A stretch of DNA of 64,000 bases from positions 496,001 through 560,000 of the forward strand of contig NZ_CBDCGN010000003.1 in assembly GCF_965216805.1 (NCBI RefSeq). The letters run 5' to 3'. Shown piece after piece: positions 25,645 to 34,151 of this stretch. Source of the stretch: Panacagrimonas sp965216805 (GTDB taxonomy: Bacteria; Pseudomonadota; Gammaproteobacteria; Nevskiales; Nevskiaceae). The notes under the pieces are model-generated. The model ran no database searches, had not been told where the DNA came from, and was given only the letters and a program-made list of their open reading frames with translations. Position numbers and translations under genes: made by a program. How positions within the stretch are numbered: position 1 is the first letter of the stretch; each line of letters begins with the position of its first letter.

Positions 25645-27909
25645 TCAGGCCGCCTGCGCCGCCGCCGCGCTGCCGCGGCGCGCGGCCAGATACGCGTCCA
25701 GCGAGCGTCGCGCTGCCGGCCCCAGATCGATCGGCTCGGCGCGGCCTTCCACCAGATCGTCCAGGAACACCTGGGCGCGCATCTGCAGGCGGTTCTGGCC
25801 GTTGAACTCGGCGAAGCTCACCGTGCCATCGGCCGGGTGATGACCCACCACCTTGAGCCAGCGGTTCTGGCCGCGATCGTGGTCGTACACGCGAAACCAG
25901 CTGCTCAGTACCATCAGCAGGTCCAGCAGGGTGACCGCATCCGGCACCGCGACCTGGGGTGTCTCCGCGCTGTCGGCTTGCGCGGGCGTCTCAGCCGGTG
26001 CCGCTGCAGGATCGGCAGCCGTAGCGGTGTCGTCGGCGTCGGCGACTACCGCCACCGCGGGGACCGCGGGCACGGCTTCGCCGGCCGCCTGGCTGCCGAT
26101 GTTGAACACGATCTCGTCGAGCACGCTGACCGCCGGGGCGGCCGCTGCAACGGCGGGACGGGCCAGCGCCTGCGCTTCGACCTGGTCGATGGCCTGGCGC
26201 CAGCTGCGCAGCAGTAGTTCGATGCGCTCGTCGAGCATGCCGATCTCGCGCAGTTGCGCGGTCAGCTCGGTGGCCAGCGTCTCGCAGGCCTCCTCGGCAC
26301 GCGCTGCGGGTTTGCGCGGATCGGCGGTGTCCAGCAGTCGGCGCAGCAACTCCATGCCCTCGCGCCAGCCTTCGCTGTCGGCGCCCTGCCTGAGCAGGCG
26401 CAGCGCCATCATCGGCGCCCAGCCGGAGTTCAGCAGTGGCCAGATGCCGTCCGGCAGACGCCGGCTGAGGGTCTGCAGCTGCAGTTCCTCGGCGACGATG
26501 CGGCGGGTCTTGTCGATGATGGCCTGGCGCCGCTGGCGTGCTTCTTCCTTCTGCTGGGCAAAGAACTGCTCCAGGGTCTGCTCGTCCACCGGCCCCGGCA
26601 GCGCAGCCTGTGAGCGCACCTCGTCGGCAGCGACATCGAACTGGCCCTGAATCTGTCCCACCAGTTCCTCGATACGCCGCAGCGCGTCCATGCCCGAGGC
26701 GCGGGCGCTGGCGGCCAGCGTGGTGAGCTCGCTCATCAGGTTGCGCACCGGATGCTTGCGGTCGGCGAAGAAACTGGCGTCGGCCAGGGCGCTCTTGATG
26801 ACCGCAAACCGCAGCTGATCGAAGCGCGGCTTCAGCGGCGCCGGCAGGCTCGGGTCCTGCATCATGTCGTTGAACATCTTGCCCACCGCACCGGCGCGCT
26901 GGACATAGGCGTAGGCACGCGGTTGTTCCCAGCCGGCCACCATCTGGCCGGTGGCGGCGGTGGCGAGGTCGCGGCCCAGATGGGCGTCGCCGTAGTACAC
27001 CGCGGTTGTGCCCGGCATGGCCGCCGGCGCCAGGCCGGTGGCGCTGCCGAGGTTACGCAGGGCCTCCAGCGTGCTGGCGTCCATCATCGGCGGCGCCGGG
27101 TAGGCGTAACTGGCGGGCACCGTGGCGGGCAGACCGGCGCCCCCTGCAGTGGCGTAGCCGCCGACAGCCGGCATCGCGGCGCCGACGGGTGCAGCGCCGC
27201 CATAACCGCCCGGCGGTGGCGCTGCACCCGGCGCGCCGCCCCCGATGGCGGCGGCCTTGACCTCTTTCTGGTCGAGGAAGCGCAAGGCGCGGGTGTAGAG
27301 CTCGCCGAGTTCGCTGATGACCAGGCGATCGAACAGTTTGAAGATCACCAGCTCGACGTCGAACTCCACATCCAGCGCCTCGGCGCTGCGCCGGAAGGCG
27401 GCGGAGATAGTGCTGGGCGACAGGCAGTCGGTGGCCAGTGGCGCGTGCTTTTCGCGCACCAGCCAATCGAAGCGCCGACTTAATTCGAACAGCAGGGTGC
27501 TGTACAGACCTTCAGCCTTGGTCGCCATGCTGGACACGGCAATGGATTCTTCCAGCGCCTTGGATTCCTGCAGGGACAGGTTTTCGTAGCTGAAGTCGGC
27601 CGGCTTGTGGCCGCTGTCGGCGCCGGCCGGGGCGAAGCCGGCGGCGATCTCGTCGCGGAAAATCTTGCCGATCTTGGGACGACCCAGGCGCACCACGCGC
27701 ATGGTGTCGAAGTAGACGCGCTGGTCCTTGTTGTTGGTGGCGCGCCGCGCCATCTCGAACAGCATGTCGTCGGCGCCATCGAACATGCGCTCGATGCCGC
27801 GACCCAGCACGTCGGACGCAAGCGCCTTGAGCTCGTCGAGGAGCTGGAGCGTGGCCTCGTCGGCCCGGCCCGAGGCCGACGACGATTGCGAACCTGCGTT
27901 GACGTTCAA
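25645..27909 (-). CDS. DUF1631 family protein
   Basis: This large cytosolic protein of 754 residues has the DUF1631 N-terminal block (LASDVLGRGIERMFDGADDMLFEMA, then RVYFDTMRVVRLGRPKI) and long helical middle regions. A low-complexity Gly/Ala/Pro/Tyr linker lies at about 222-280 and a second Ala/Pro-rich linker near 640-670. The C-terminal 80 residues (SSWFRVYDHDRGQNRWLKV through FAEFNGQNR) form a small beta domain laid out like a PilZ barrel but without the RxxxR and D/NxSxxG c-di-GMP motifs. Members are often labelled thymidine phosphorylase without support. The function is unknown. Confidence 0.82.
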   Translation of the reverse strand: MNVNAGSQSSSASGRADEATLQLLDELKALASDVLGRGIERMFDGADDMLFEMARRATNNKDQRVYFDTMRVVRLGRPKIGKIFRDEIAAGFAPAGADSGHKPADFSYENLSLQESKALEESIAVSSMATKAEGLYSTLLFELSRRFDWLVREKHAPLATDCLSPSTISAAFRRSAEALDVEFDVELVIFKLFDRLVISELGELYTRALRFLDQKEVKAAAIGGGAPGAAPPPGGYGGAAPVGAAMPAVGGYATAGGAGLPATVPASYAYPAPPMMDASTLEALRNLGSATGLAPAAMPGTTAVYYGDAHLGRDLATAATGQMVAGWEQPRAYAYVQRAGAVGKMFNDMMQDPSLPAPLKPRFDQLRFAVIKSALADASFFADRKHPVRNLMSELTTLAASARASGMDALRRIEELVGQIQGQFDVAADEVRSQAALPGPVDEQTLEQFFAQQKEEARQRRQAIIDKTRRIVAEELQLQTLSRRLPDGIWPLLNSGWAPMMALRLLRQGADSEGWREGMELLRRLLDTADPRKPAARAEEACETLATELTAQLREIGMLDERIELLLRSWRQAIDQVEAQALARPAVAAAAPAVSVLDEIVFNIGSQAAGEAVPAVPAVAVVADADDTATAADPAAAPAETPAQADSAETPQVAVPDAVTLLDLLMVLSSWFRVYDHDRGQNRWLKVVGHHPADGTVSFAEFNGQNRLQMRAQVFLDDLVEGRAEPIDLGPAARRSLDAYLAARRGSAAAAQAA

Positions 27910-28062
27910 GAAGCACTCCTGCGCATGGCCGACCGGCGGCCCCGCCAGCGGATGGCCTGCAGCTTACGGCGGCTACCGCGGACAGCCATTGTGTTTCGCA
28001 ATGTGTGGATTGAAAAGGGCATGCGCGTGACGGCGGTCGCGCGCGGACGGGCGCGCGGCGGC

Positions 28063-29583
28063 CTACTCGAAGCGCAACTGCACCTGGATGCTCTCCAGGT
28101 ACTGCGCCTCCTGCGCCAGGTCGGCCTGCGTCAGCGGGTGGGTGGTCAGCCATTTTTCGCCCAGCTGCAGGCGCAGGCTGCGGCGCTCCACGCTCAGCCG
28201 CAACGGCGGGCGCAGGCCCGGCGTGCGCGCGCGGTGCAGCAGGCAGGCCAGCCGGAACAGGATGGCCAGACGCTGGACGGGCTCGACCAGCACGCTGGGC
28301 AGGTCGTCCAGCGCACCCATCGAGAACTTGCTGCGATGCAGCCGCACCAGCGCCGCCAGCAGGCGCTGGTCGGTCTGCGAAAAGCCCTGCAGATCGGCGT
28401 GCCGCAGGATGTACTCGCCGTGCTTGTGATACTGCGAATGGGCGATCACCAGGCCGATTTCGTGCAGCTGCGCGGCCCAGCCCAGCAGCGCCTCGGGCAG
28501 CTTGGCGTCCAGCTCCCAGCCGCTGCGGGCCTGACGCAGCAGCTTGAGCGCAGTGGCGCGCACCGCCTCGGCATGCGCCGAGTCGACGTCGTAGCGCGCT
28601 GCCATCGCCTGCACCGCGCGGTCGCGCACGTCGCGGTCGGCCAGGCGCCCGAGGAGGTCGTAGACCAGCCCCTCGCGCAGCGCGCGGTCCGAGGTGGACA
28701 TGCGTTCCAGGCCGAGCGAATCGAACACGCCCGCCAGTACCGCCAGGCCACCGGCGAACACCGGGCGACGGTCCTCTCGCAGTGCCGGAAAATCGAGCTC
28801 GGCGACCTTGCCGCGACGGATCACCAGCGCGATCAGCTTGTCCAGGCCCTCGCGGGTGATCTGCTGGTCGGCCCAGCCCTGCTCGCGCAGCACCCGCCAG
28901 ACGCCGCGAACCGTGCCGCTGGCGCCGATGACCTGGTCCCACCCCGCCTTGCGGTAGCGGTGCTCCATGAACTCCAGCGCCACCCGTGCCGCCAGCCGCG
29001 CTTCCTTGAAGCGGGCGCGGCTGATCAGGCCGTCGTCGAAGAAGCGCTGCTGATGCACGACGCAGCCCAGCCCCACCGATTCCATCAGCCTGGGATCGGC
29101 GCCGCGACCGATGATCAGCTCGGTGCTGCCGCCGCCGACGTCGACCACCAGCCGTCGCGGGTCGGCCAGGCCCATACCGTGGGTGACGCCGCCGTAGACC
29201 AGGCGCGCCTCCTCGACGCCGGAGATGATCTCGATCCCGTGCCCCAGCGCCACCTCGGCGGCGGCGTGGAAGTCGGCGCCGCGCTTGAGCTTGCGCAGCG
29301 TGTTGGTGCCCACCGCTCGCACCCGCTCCGGCGGCAGGTTGCGCAGGCGCTGGCCGAAGCGCTGCAGGCAGGCCAGCGCGCGTTGTTGCGAGTCCGCGGT
29401 CAGGCGCCGGTCCGGGTCCAGCCCCGCGGCCAGGCGTACCGGCTCGCGCAGACGGTCGATCACCTGCAGCTCGGACCCGTGCGCCCGTGCCACCAGCATG
29501 TGAAAGCTGTTCGACCCCAGGTCGACAGCGGCGACGACCGAGGACGGGTCCTCGTCGGCGGGGTGGGCGCGGGCGCTTGGCAT
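28063..29583 (-). CDS. ppx: exopolyphosphatase (Ppx/GppA family)
   Basis: This 506-residue enzyme removes phosphate from the ends of polyphosphate, and some members hydrolyse pppGpp. The ASKHA-type domain starts VVAAVDLGSNSFHML, followed by ISGVEEARLVYGGVTHG and VDVGGGSTELIIGRG. The C-terminal HD-like domain has LHEIGLVIAHSQYHKHGEYIL. Length agrees with E. coli Ppx (513). The ATG at 29583 gives a normal N-terminus; one at 29646 would add 21 residues. No ppk gene is adjacent. It is divergent from the cytochrome pair. Confidence 0.92.
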   Translation of the reverse strand: MPSARAHPADEDPSSVVAAVDLGSNSFHMLVARAHGSELQVIDRLREPVRLAAGLDPDRRLTADSQQRALACLQRFGQRLRNLPPERVRAVGTNTLRKLKRGADFHAAAEVALGHGIEIISGVEEARLVYGGVTHGMGLADPRRLVVDVGGGSTELIIGRGADPRLMESVGLGCVVHQQRFFDDGLISRARFKEARLAARVALEFMEHRYRKAGWDQVIGASGTVRGVWRVLREQGWADQQITREGLDKLIALVIRRGKVAELDFPALREDRRPVFAGGLAVLAGVFDSLGLERMSTSDRALREGLVYDLLGRLADRDVRDRAVQAMAARYDVDSAHAEAVRATALKLLRQARSGWELDAKLPEALLGWAAQLHEIGLVIAHSQYHKHGEYILRHADLQGFSQTDQRLLAALVRLHRSKFSMGALDDLPSVLVEPVQRLAILFRLACLLHRARTPGLRPPLRLSVERRSLRLQLGEKWLTTHPLTQADLAQEAQYLESIQVQLRFE

Positions 29584-29941
29584 GCGATCAGTGGAGGCGT
29601 CGTGCAGCGTCGCCGACACACACGGCCGGCGTCGGGCCGGAGGCAACTGATCGGGACCGGCGCGGGATCGAGTCGCGGCGGTGCCGGGACGCCGGCACTC
29701 CCGGTAGCGTCGGGGGAGCGATGGGGGCGGTCATGTCAGGCGCGGCATGGGTTGATCCTCGGGAGCAGTATCGGGGACCTGACCGGTCCGGGTCCTGATC
29801 AGGGCGGGCGAGGTGCGCGCGACTATACCCAAGCCGGCCGGCGCCGACCGCGCGTTGACCGCCGCGGCGCATTACCCGAACATACCCGACTGCCGCGGGC
29901 TCAGACCCGTCGCGCGAGCACATTCCGGGAGCCGAATCACC
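29584..29941. promoter_or_regulatory. divergent intergenic region between ppx and the cytochrome genes
   Basis: These 358 bases hold the promoters for two divergent units. A perfect 10-bp palindrome, CCTGATCAGG, is at 29794-29803, close to a GGACC/GGTCC inverted pair (29775-29795) whose centre is GACCGGTC. No reliable -35/-10 pair is visible. No coding sequence with convincing family resemblance is present. Confidence 0.3.
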
Positions 29942-30274
29942 ATGAAATTCGCACGTCAGGGCGCCTACGCGGCCCTTGCGATCGCATCCGCCCTGTCCGC
30001 CATGCCGGCCGCCGCGCAGGGCGATACCGAGGCCGGGATGGAAAAGGCCAACACCTGCATGGGATGCCACGGTATTCCCGGCTACAACAATGCCTACCCG
30101 ACTTATCGGGTGCCCAAGATCAGCGGCCAGCCTGCGCAGTATCTGGAAATCGCGCTCAAGGCCTATCGCAGCGGCGAGCGGCCGCACGCCACCATGCATG
30201 CGCAGGCTGCCAGCATGAGCGACCAGGACATCGCCGACATCGCCGCGTACCTCGCCACCGCCCCCGCGAAGTGA
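29942..30274 (+). CDS. periplasmic monoheme cytochrome c (c4/c553 type), first of a tandem pair
   Basis: The protein has 110 residues with a signal peptide of about 23 residues (ending PAAAQG). The heme-binding site is CMGCH (about 39-43). A Met ligand is likely in the HATMHAQAASMSD segment. The layout KISGQPAQYLEIALKAYRSG, then a final AAYLA helix, is that of one half of a cytochrome c4. It would shuttle electrons in the periplasm. The next gene, eight bases on, encodes the matching second half as a separate protein. Confidence 0.88.
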   Translation: MKFARQGAYAALAIASALSAMPAAAQGDTEAGMEKANTCMGCHGIPGYNNAYPTYRVPKISGQPAQYLEIALKAYRSGERPHATMHAQAASMSDQDIADIAAYLATAPAK

Positions 30275-30282
30275 GCCCTCAG

Positions 30283-30630
30283 ATGAATTCCTCCTCCAAG
30301 TTCCTGGCCCTTGCCCTCGTTGCCCTTGCGCTGCCCGCCGTTGCCGAGACCGCGGTGCCCGAGAAAGCCGCCCTGTGCGCCGCCTGCCATGGCGAGGCCG
30401 GTGCCAAGCCGATCATGCCGGCCTATCCGGTGCTGGCCGGCCAGTACGCGAATTACCTGGAGCACTCGCTCAAGGAGTACAAGAGCGGCGTGCGCAAGAA
30501 CCCAATCATGACGGCACAGGCTGCCACCCTAACCAACGAAGAGATTCGTGCACTGTCGCAGTACTACGCAGCGCAGGAAGGCCCGCTGTACACGCCCAGC
30601 ATCCCGGGGCACAAGGTCGCGCCGAAGTAA
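30283..30630 (+). CDS. periplasmic monoheme cytochrome c (c4/c553 type), second of a tandem pair
   Basis: The protein has 115 residues: a signal peptide (about 1-21, ending AVAE), heme site CAACH (about 32-36), AYPVLAGQYANYLEHSLKEYKSG and PIMTAQAATLTNEEIRALSQYYA, where PIM supplies the probable Met ligand. It is an alternative c4-like half to the preceding gene, with which it is co-transcribed. A strong intrinsic terminator follows 21 bases after the stop. A redox partner role for a terminal oxidase is plausible but not shown by context. Confidence 0.88.
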   Translation: MNSSSKFLALALVALALPAVAETAVPEKAALCAACHGEAGAKPIMPAYPVLAGQYANYLEHSLKEYKSGVRKNPIMTAQAATLTNEEIRALSQYYAAQEGPLYTPSIPGHKVAPK

Positions 30631-30651
30631 GCGCTGCCAGGGCTGCCGCCA

Positions 30652-30677
30652 GGCCGGGTCGTCGACCCGGCCTTTTT
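30652..30677 (+). terminator. rho-independent terminator after the cytochrome pair
   Basis: GGCCGGGTC (30652-30660) pairs perfectly with GACCCGGCC (30664-30672) around a GTC loop and is followed at once by TTTTT (30673-30677). The strong GC stem plus U-run is a textbook intrinsic terminator for the upstream operon. Confidence 0.93.
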
Positions 30678-30758
30678 CGTGGGCGTCGTCGGTTCGGCGC
30701 ACACCCCGCGGCGACGCGGATCGGCCGCTACGGGGCGCGCCTGCGGCATCATCGACGT

Positions 30759-31463
30759 ATGCGCCGCCGGCCGCCATCGATGCGCTCGTCCTGCTGCCTT
30801 GCGGCGCTGATCCTGCTGTCGACCGCTTGTACGCCATCGCTGCCGCCGCCGGTGCAGTTGACGGCCGCGCCGGGCGAGCCGGCAGCGTTCGCCGGCATGC
30901 TGGCCGCACACAATCGCTGGCGGGCGGCCGTCGGCACCCCGCCGCTGGGCTGGTCGCCGTCGGCGGCGAGTCATGCGCAGGCCTGGGCCGATGAACTGGC
31001 GACACGGAATTGCGAGATCAGCCACAGCCCCGCCTCGGACCGCAGCCTGATCTGGGGGGAGAACGTGTACGGCTACCGCCGCGGTGGCGACTACCAGGGC
31101 TTTCGCCGCAGCGCGACCGACGTGGTGGACCTGTGGGCCAGCGAACAGGCCTGGTACGACCCCGGTACGCACGCCTGCGCCGCACCGGCCGGCGAGGTCT
31201 GCGGCCATTACACGCAGGTGGTGTCCACGTACTCCAGCCACGTCGGCTGCGGACGTGCGCGCTGCAAGGCGGCGGAGGTATGGGTCTGCAATTATTCGCC
31301 GCCCGGCAATTATGATGATGCGCCGCCGTTCCAGGCCGAAGACCCTATCGATGGAATTCGAGATTCACCTCTACATGGCGGTGGCGCGGGCCGCACACGC
31401 GCCGCCTTATCGAAGTGGCGATCGTCACCCGGTGCTGGTGTTCCTGCGCCATCCGATCGGTAG
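30759..31463 (+). CDS. CAP-domain (SCP/PR-1-like) lipoprotein
   Basis: This 234-residue protein has a lipoprotein signal (LILLSTAC; acceptor Cys near 24 from the first ATG, with a second ATG at 30780). The CAP domain has MLAAHNRWRAAVGTPPLGW, then WGENVYGYRR, VCGHYTQVVSTYSSHVGCG and EVWVCNYSPPGNYDD, with cysteines for disulfides. CAP proteins are extracytoplasmic; bacterial roles are mostly unknown. Family members usually end soon after CNYSPPGN. Here the frame continues for about 55 residues and overlaps the next gene by 113 bases, so the stop may have been lost by frameshift. Confidence 0.8.
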   Translation: MRRRPPSMRSSCCLAALILLSTACTPSLPPPVQLTAAPGEPAAFAGMLAAHNRWRAAVGTPPLGWSPSAASHAQAWADELATRNCEISHSPASDRSLIWGENVYGYRRGGDYQGFRRSATDVVDLWASEQAWYDPGTHACAAPAGEVCGHYTQVVSTYSSHVGCGRARCKAAEVWVCNYSPPGNYDDAPPFQAEDPIDGIRDSPLHGGGAGRTRAALSKWRSSPGAGVPAPSDR

Positions 31464-31665
31464 CGCGCACGATCTGAGCGCGGCCGAGTCGGTGGCGCTG
31501 GAGGCCGGCTGGACCGAAGTGGACTTCACCAAGGCCGGTACCCTGCCGTCCGATGCCCAGGCCGAGATGGAAGAACCGTTTGCCTCGCGTTATCGCAGCG
31601 CGATGCAGAACGGCGCGGCGCTGCTGGTCTACGACACGGTGGTCAAGCCCGCGCCGCGGGCCTGA
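31351..31665 (+). CDS. hypothetical protein, 104 aa
   Basis: The product has 104 residues starting MEFEIHLYMAVARAAHAPPY, with no signal peptide. Blocks HPVLVFLRHPIGSAHDLSAA, AGWTEVDFTKAGTLP and ALLVYDTVVKP suggest a small alpha/beta fold. I do not recognise a named family. Its start lies inside the 3' end of the CAP-domain frame, and the following methyltransferase gene begins 19 bases after its stop, so it is probably co-transcribed with that gene. Confidence 0.6.
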   Translation: MEFEIHLYMAVARAAHAPPYRSGDRHPVLVFLRHPIGSAHDLSAAESVALEAGWTEVDFTKAGTLPSDAQAEMEEPFASRYRSAMQNGAALLVYDTVVKPAPRA

Positions 31666-31684
31666 ACCGCCCCGGAGCACGACC

Positions 31685-33220
31685 TTGAACTGGTCCCACG
31701 GTTACCACGTTTCCACCGGCTATTCGTTCGGGCACTACCGCGAGATGGCACCGGACTGGATGCGCTTCGGCGCGCTGCTCAACGGTTATCGTGCGGCGCC
31801 GCCGGACCAGCCGTTTCGCTATCTGGAGCTGGGCTGCGGGCAGGGCTTTGCACTGGCGCAACTGGCAGCGGCGTTTCCGCACGCCGAGTTCCTGGGGGTG
31901 GATTTCAATCCCGAGCACATTGCCCAGGCACGTCGTTTTGCCCTGGCCGCGGGCCTCGAAAACATCCGCTTCGAGGAGGCCGACATCGCCGAACTGGCGA
32001 AGCAATGGCCGGCCGACTACGGCCGCTTCGAGTACGTCGCACTCCATGGTCTGTATTCCTGGGTGTCGCCGCCGCTGCGCCGCGCGGTGGTGAGTTGCCT
32101 GGGCGCAGCCTGCCTGCCCGGCGCGCTGGTGTACTTGTCGTATAACAGCATGCCGGGCTGGGTCGCCGGGATGGTGGTGCAGCGGCTGGTGTACGGATTG
32201 CAGCAGCAGTCACCGCAGCGATCGCCGGCACAGGTGCTGCAGCAGGGCGCCGAACTGCTCGAAGGACTGATCCAGGCCAAAGCCAAGGTCGCTGCCGCGC
32301 TGCCCACCCTGAGCGCACGGCTCGAAGGCCTCAAGTCGCATCCGTCCTCCTACCTGGTTCACGAATACCTGCACGAGCACTGGCAGCCGCTGTGGCATTC
32401 GCAGGTGGCCGCAGAACTGCATGCTGCCAAGCTGATCCCGGTGGGCAGCGCCACCCTGCCGGAGAACTACCTGCCGGCGCTGCTGCAGCCGGAACTGGCA
32501 CAGCTGATCGGCCAGGGCGAGGGCCGCGCGATGCAGCAGACCTTGATCGACCTGGCCATCAACCAGTCGTTCCGCCGCGACCTGTTTTGTCGCGGCGCGC
32601 GCCATGCCAGCCGCAGCACCCAGGAGCTCGCACAGTCCTGGCTGCTCGCGCGCCAGGGCTTGGACCGCCGGCAGCGCGAGGTCATGACCGGATTCGGCGG
32701 CCTGGACCTGCCGCAGGAGCTGCTGGATGCGGTGGTCGACGCTCTGGAGTCCGGTTCCGAACGGATCGGCACGCTGGCGGTGCGCGGGCCGTTTGCGCAG
32801 CGCCCGATCCACGAACTCCTCCAGATCGTGGCGCTGCTGCTGCACGCCGGACGTGTCGGGCTTGCGATCGAACATCTGCCGGCAGCGCGCGTGCGCAAGT
32901 TCAACCGCGCCGTCGTGCGCGCGGCGCTGGATGAGTCGCTGCCCTACGGTGCCCTGCTGGCCGCCGCCACCGCGACGGCGCGGGAGGCGCGCGATTTCGA
33001 GCTGGCGCTTTACCCGCTGGTGGCCGGCGGTGCGATACCGCTGGAGCCGCCGGCGCTGGCGGTGCAACTGCGCGACCGGCTGCTGGCGAGCGGTCGCGCG
33101 CTGCTCAAGGATGGCCAGGTCCTGCAGGAACCCGCGGCCGAGCTGGCGCAGGCGCAAGTGCTGGTGGATGAATTTCTCAAGGACACCCTGCCGGACTGGC
33201 AACGCCAGGGCGTGGTCTGA
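31685..33220 (+). CDS. SAM-dependent methyltransferase with regulatory domain
   Basis: The product has 511 residues from a TTG start with GGAG seven bases upstream; no good ATG exists near the conserved N-terminus. The class I methyltransferase domain has motif I YLELGCGQGFALAQLA (about 42-57) and then FLGVDFNPEHIAQAR. VYLSYNSMPGW (about 142-152) opens the predicted methyltransferase regulatory domain (PF10119 type). The C-terminal part is helical and uncharacterised. The substrate is unknown; relatives are found near polysaccharide or surface genes, but nothing here supports that. Confidence 0.82.
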   Translation: MNWSHGYHVSTGYSFGHYREMAPDWMRFGALLNGYRAAPPDQPFRYLELGCGQGFALAQLAAAFPHAEFLGVDFNPEHIAQARRFALAAGLENIRFEEADIAELAKQWPADYGRFEYVALHGLYSWVSPPLRRAVVSCLGAACLPGALVYLSYNSMPGWVAGMVVQRLVYGLQQQSPQRSPAQVLQQGAELLEGLIQAKAKVAAALPTLSARLEGLKSHPSSYLVHEYLHEHWQPLWHSQVAAELHAAKLIPVGSATLPENYLPALLQPELAQLIGQGEGRAMQQTLIDLAINQSFRRDLFCRGARHASRSTQELAQSWLLARQGLDRRQREVMTGFGGLDLPQELLDAVVDALESGSERIGTLAVRGPFAQRPIHELLQIVALLLHAGRVGLAIEHLPAARVRKFNRAVVRAALDESLPYGALLAAATATAREARDFELALYPLVAGGAIPLEPPALAVQLRDRLLASGRALLKDGQVLQEPAAELAQAQVLVDEFLKDTLPDWQRQGVV

Positions 33221-33321
33221 GGCTGCGTTTCGACTCAATGCCTGCCGGCCGGGAATCGCCAAGCAGCCGCGGCGGCGCAGCGGCCCGATGAACGCGAGCC
33301 GGTGGCGCTAGCCCGCATTTC

Positions 33322-34053
33322 TCACAGGGGCAGTCGCGCGACGTTTCGCGCCAGCGCCTGCTTGGCGCCGCCGATCTTCGGCGTACCGTGTCCGGAGATC
33401 AGATGGTCGAACTCCAGCGCCAGCACGCGCTCGAAGTCGGCGCGCATGCTGCCGCCGGCCGGCGTCACCATCTTCAGCCACAGCGGACCGATGACGCAGG
33501 GCGTGAAGAATCCCATCGGGCGCATGACGATCTTTCCGAGCGTGGAGATCAGCGGATCCCGCTCGTAATGCTGCACGCTGTCGCAGGTCACCAGCAGACG
33601 ATGCTGCGGCAGGCACACCACGCATTCGGCCAGCTTGGCCTGGCGGTAGATCACCACCCGCGCACCCGGGATCGGGAACGCGCCGTCTTCGGAAACCTCG
33701 TGGCTGAACGCGGGTTCTGCATATTTCTGCGTGCCGGGCACCCCCCAGAACGCCACGCCGAACCGGTCCACGTAGTAGCGATCGTCGCGCCCGTGCAGGC
33801 TACCCAGCCGCACGGCGTGCTTGAACGGCGCCTTGGCCAGCAGGTCCGTCTCGGCCTGCGGGCTCAGCCGCACCGGGTTGAGCAGTACCCAGCCGTCGGC
33901 GCCGAGGACGGCGACCATGTTGCGACTGAAGGTGATCTTCAGCCCCAGCGGGATCGACATCGAGATTGCGCCCGATGCCAGCCACACGCCCGGGAAGCAC
34001 TCCCGCAGCGGCAGATGGTCGAGCGCGGGGGGATGGTCGGTTTTCATGGCCAC
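33322..34053 (-). CDS. metallo-beta-lactamase-fold-like protein without the metal motif
   Basis: The 243-residue sequence lays out like a metallo-hydrolase: MVAVLGADGWVLLNPVRLSP, then HAVRLGSLHGRDDRYYVDRFG where HxHxDH would stand, then LLVTCDSVQHYE and LISGHGTPKIGG. Only isolated His and Asp residues remain, so zinc catalysis is doubtful. It resembles DUF4336-type proteins. No signal peptide. It lies beside the ftsX end but has a 98-bp gap to it and may be transcribed as a tail of that cluster. Confidence 0.6.
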   Translation of the reverse strand: MAMKTDHPPALDHLPLRECFPGVWLASGAISMSIPLGLKITFSRNMVAVLGADGWVLLNPVRLSPQAETDLLAKAPFKHAVRLGSLHGRDDRYYVDRFGVAFWGVPGTQKYAEPAFSHEVSEDGAFPIPGARVVIYRQAKLAECVVCLPQHRLLVTCDSVQHYERDPLISTLGKIVMRPMGFFTPCVIGPLWLKMVTPAGGSMRADFERVLALEFDHLISGHGTPKIGGAKQALARNVARLPL

Positions 34054-34151
34054 ATCTCCGGATCACACGGCCGGGACAGCATCCGCGACAGCGTCCGATC
34101 GCGCCAGCCCTGACCGGTCGCCGCCACCGCCACCGCAGCGCTGAGGCGGGG

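Noticed and set aside
27910..28062. Intrinsic terminator between DUF1631 and ppx
   Set aside because: GC-rich inverted stretches are present but no T-run follows on either strand.
2365..33319. Shared 14-mer CGCTAGCCCGCATT at 2365 and 33306 as a repeat family
   Set aside because: Several 14-base matches are expected by chance in 64 kb, and the flanks differ, so two copies are not evidence for an element.
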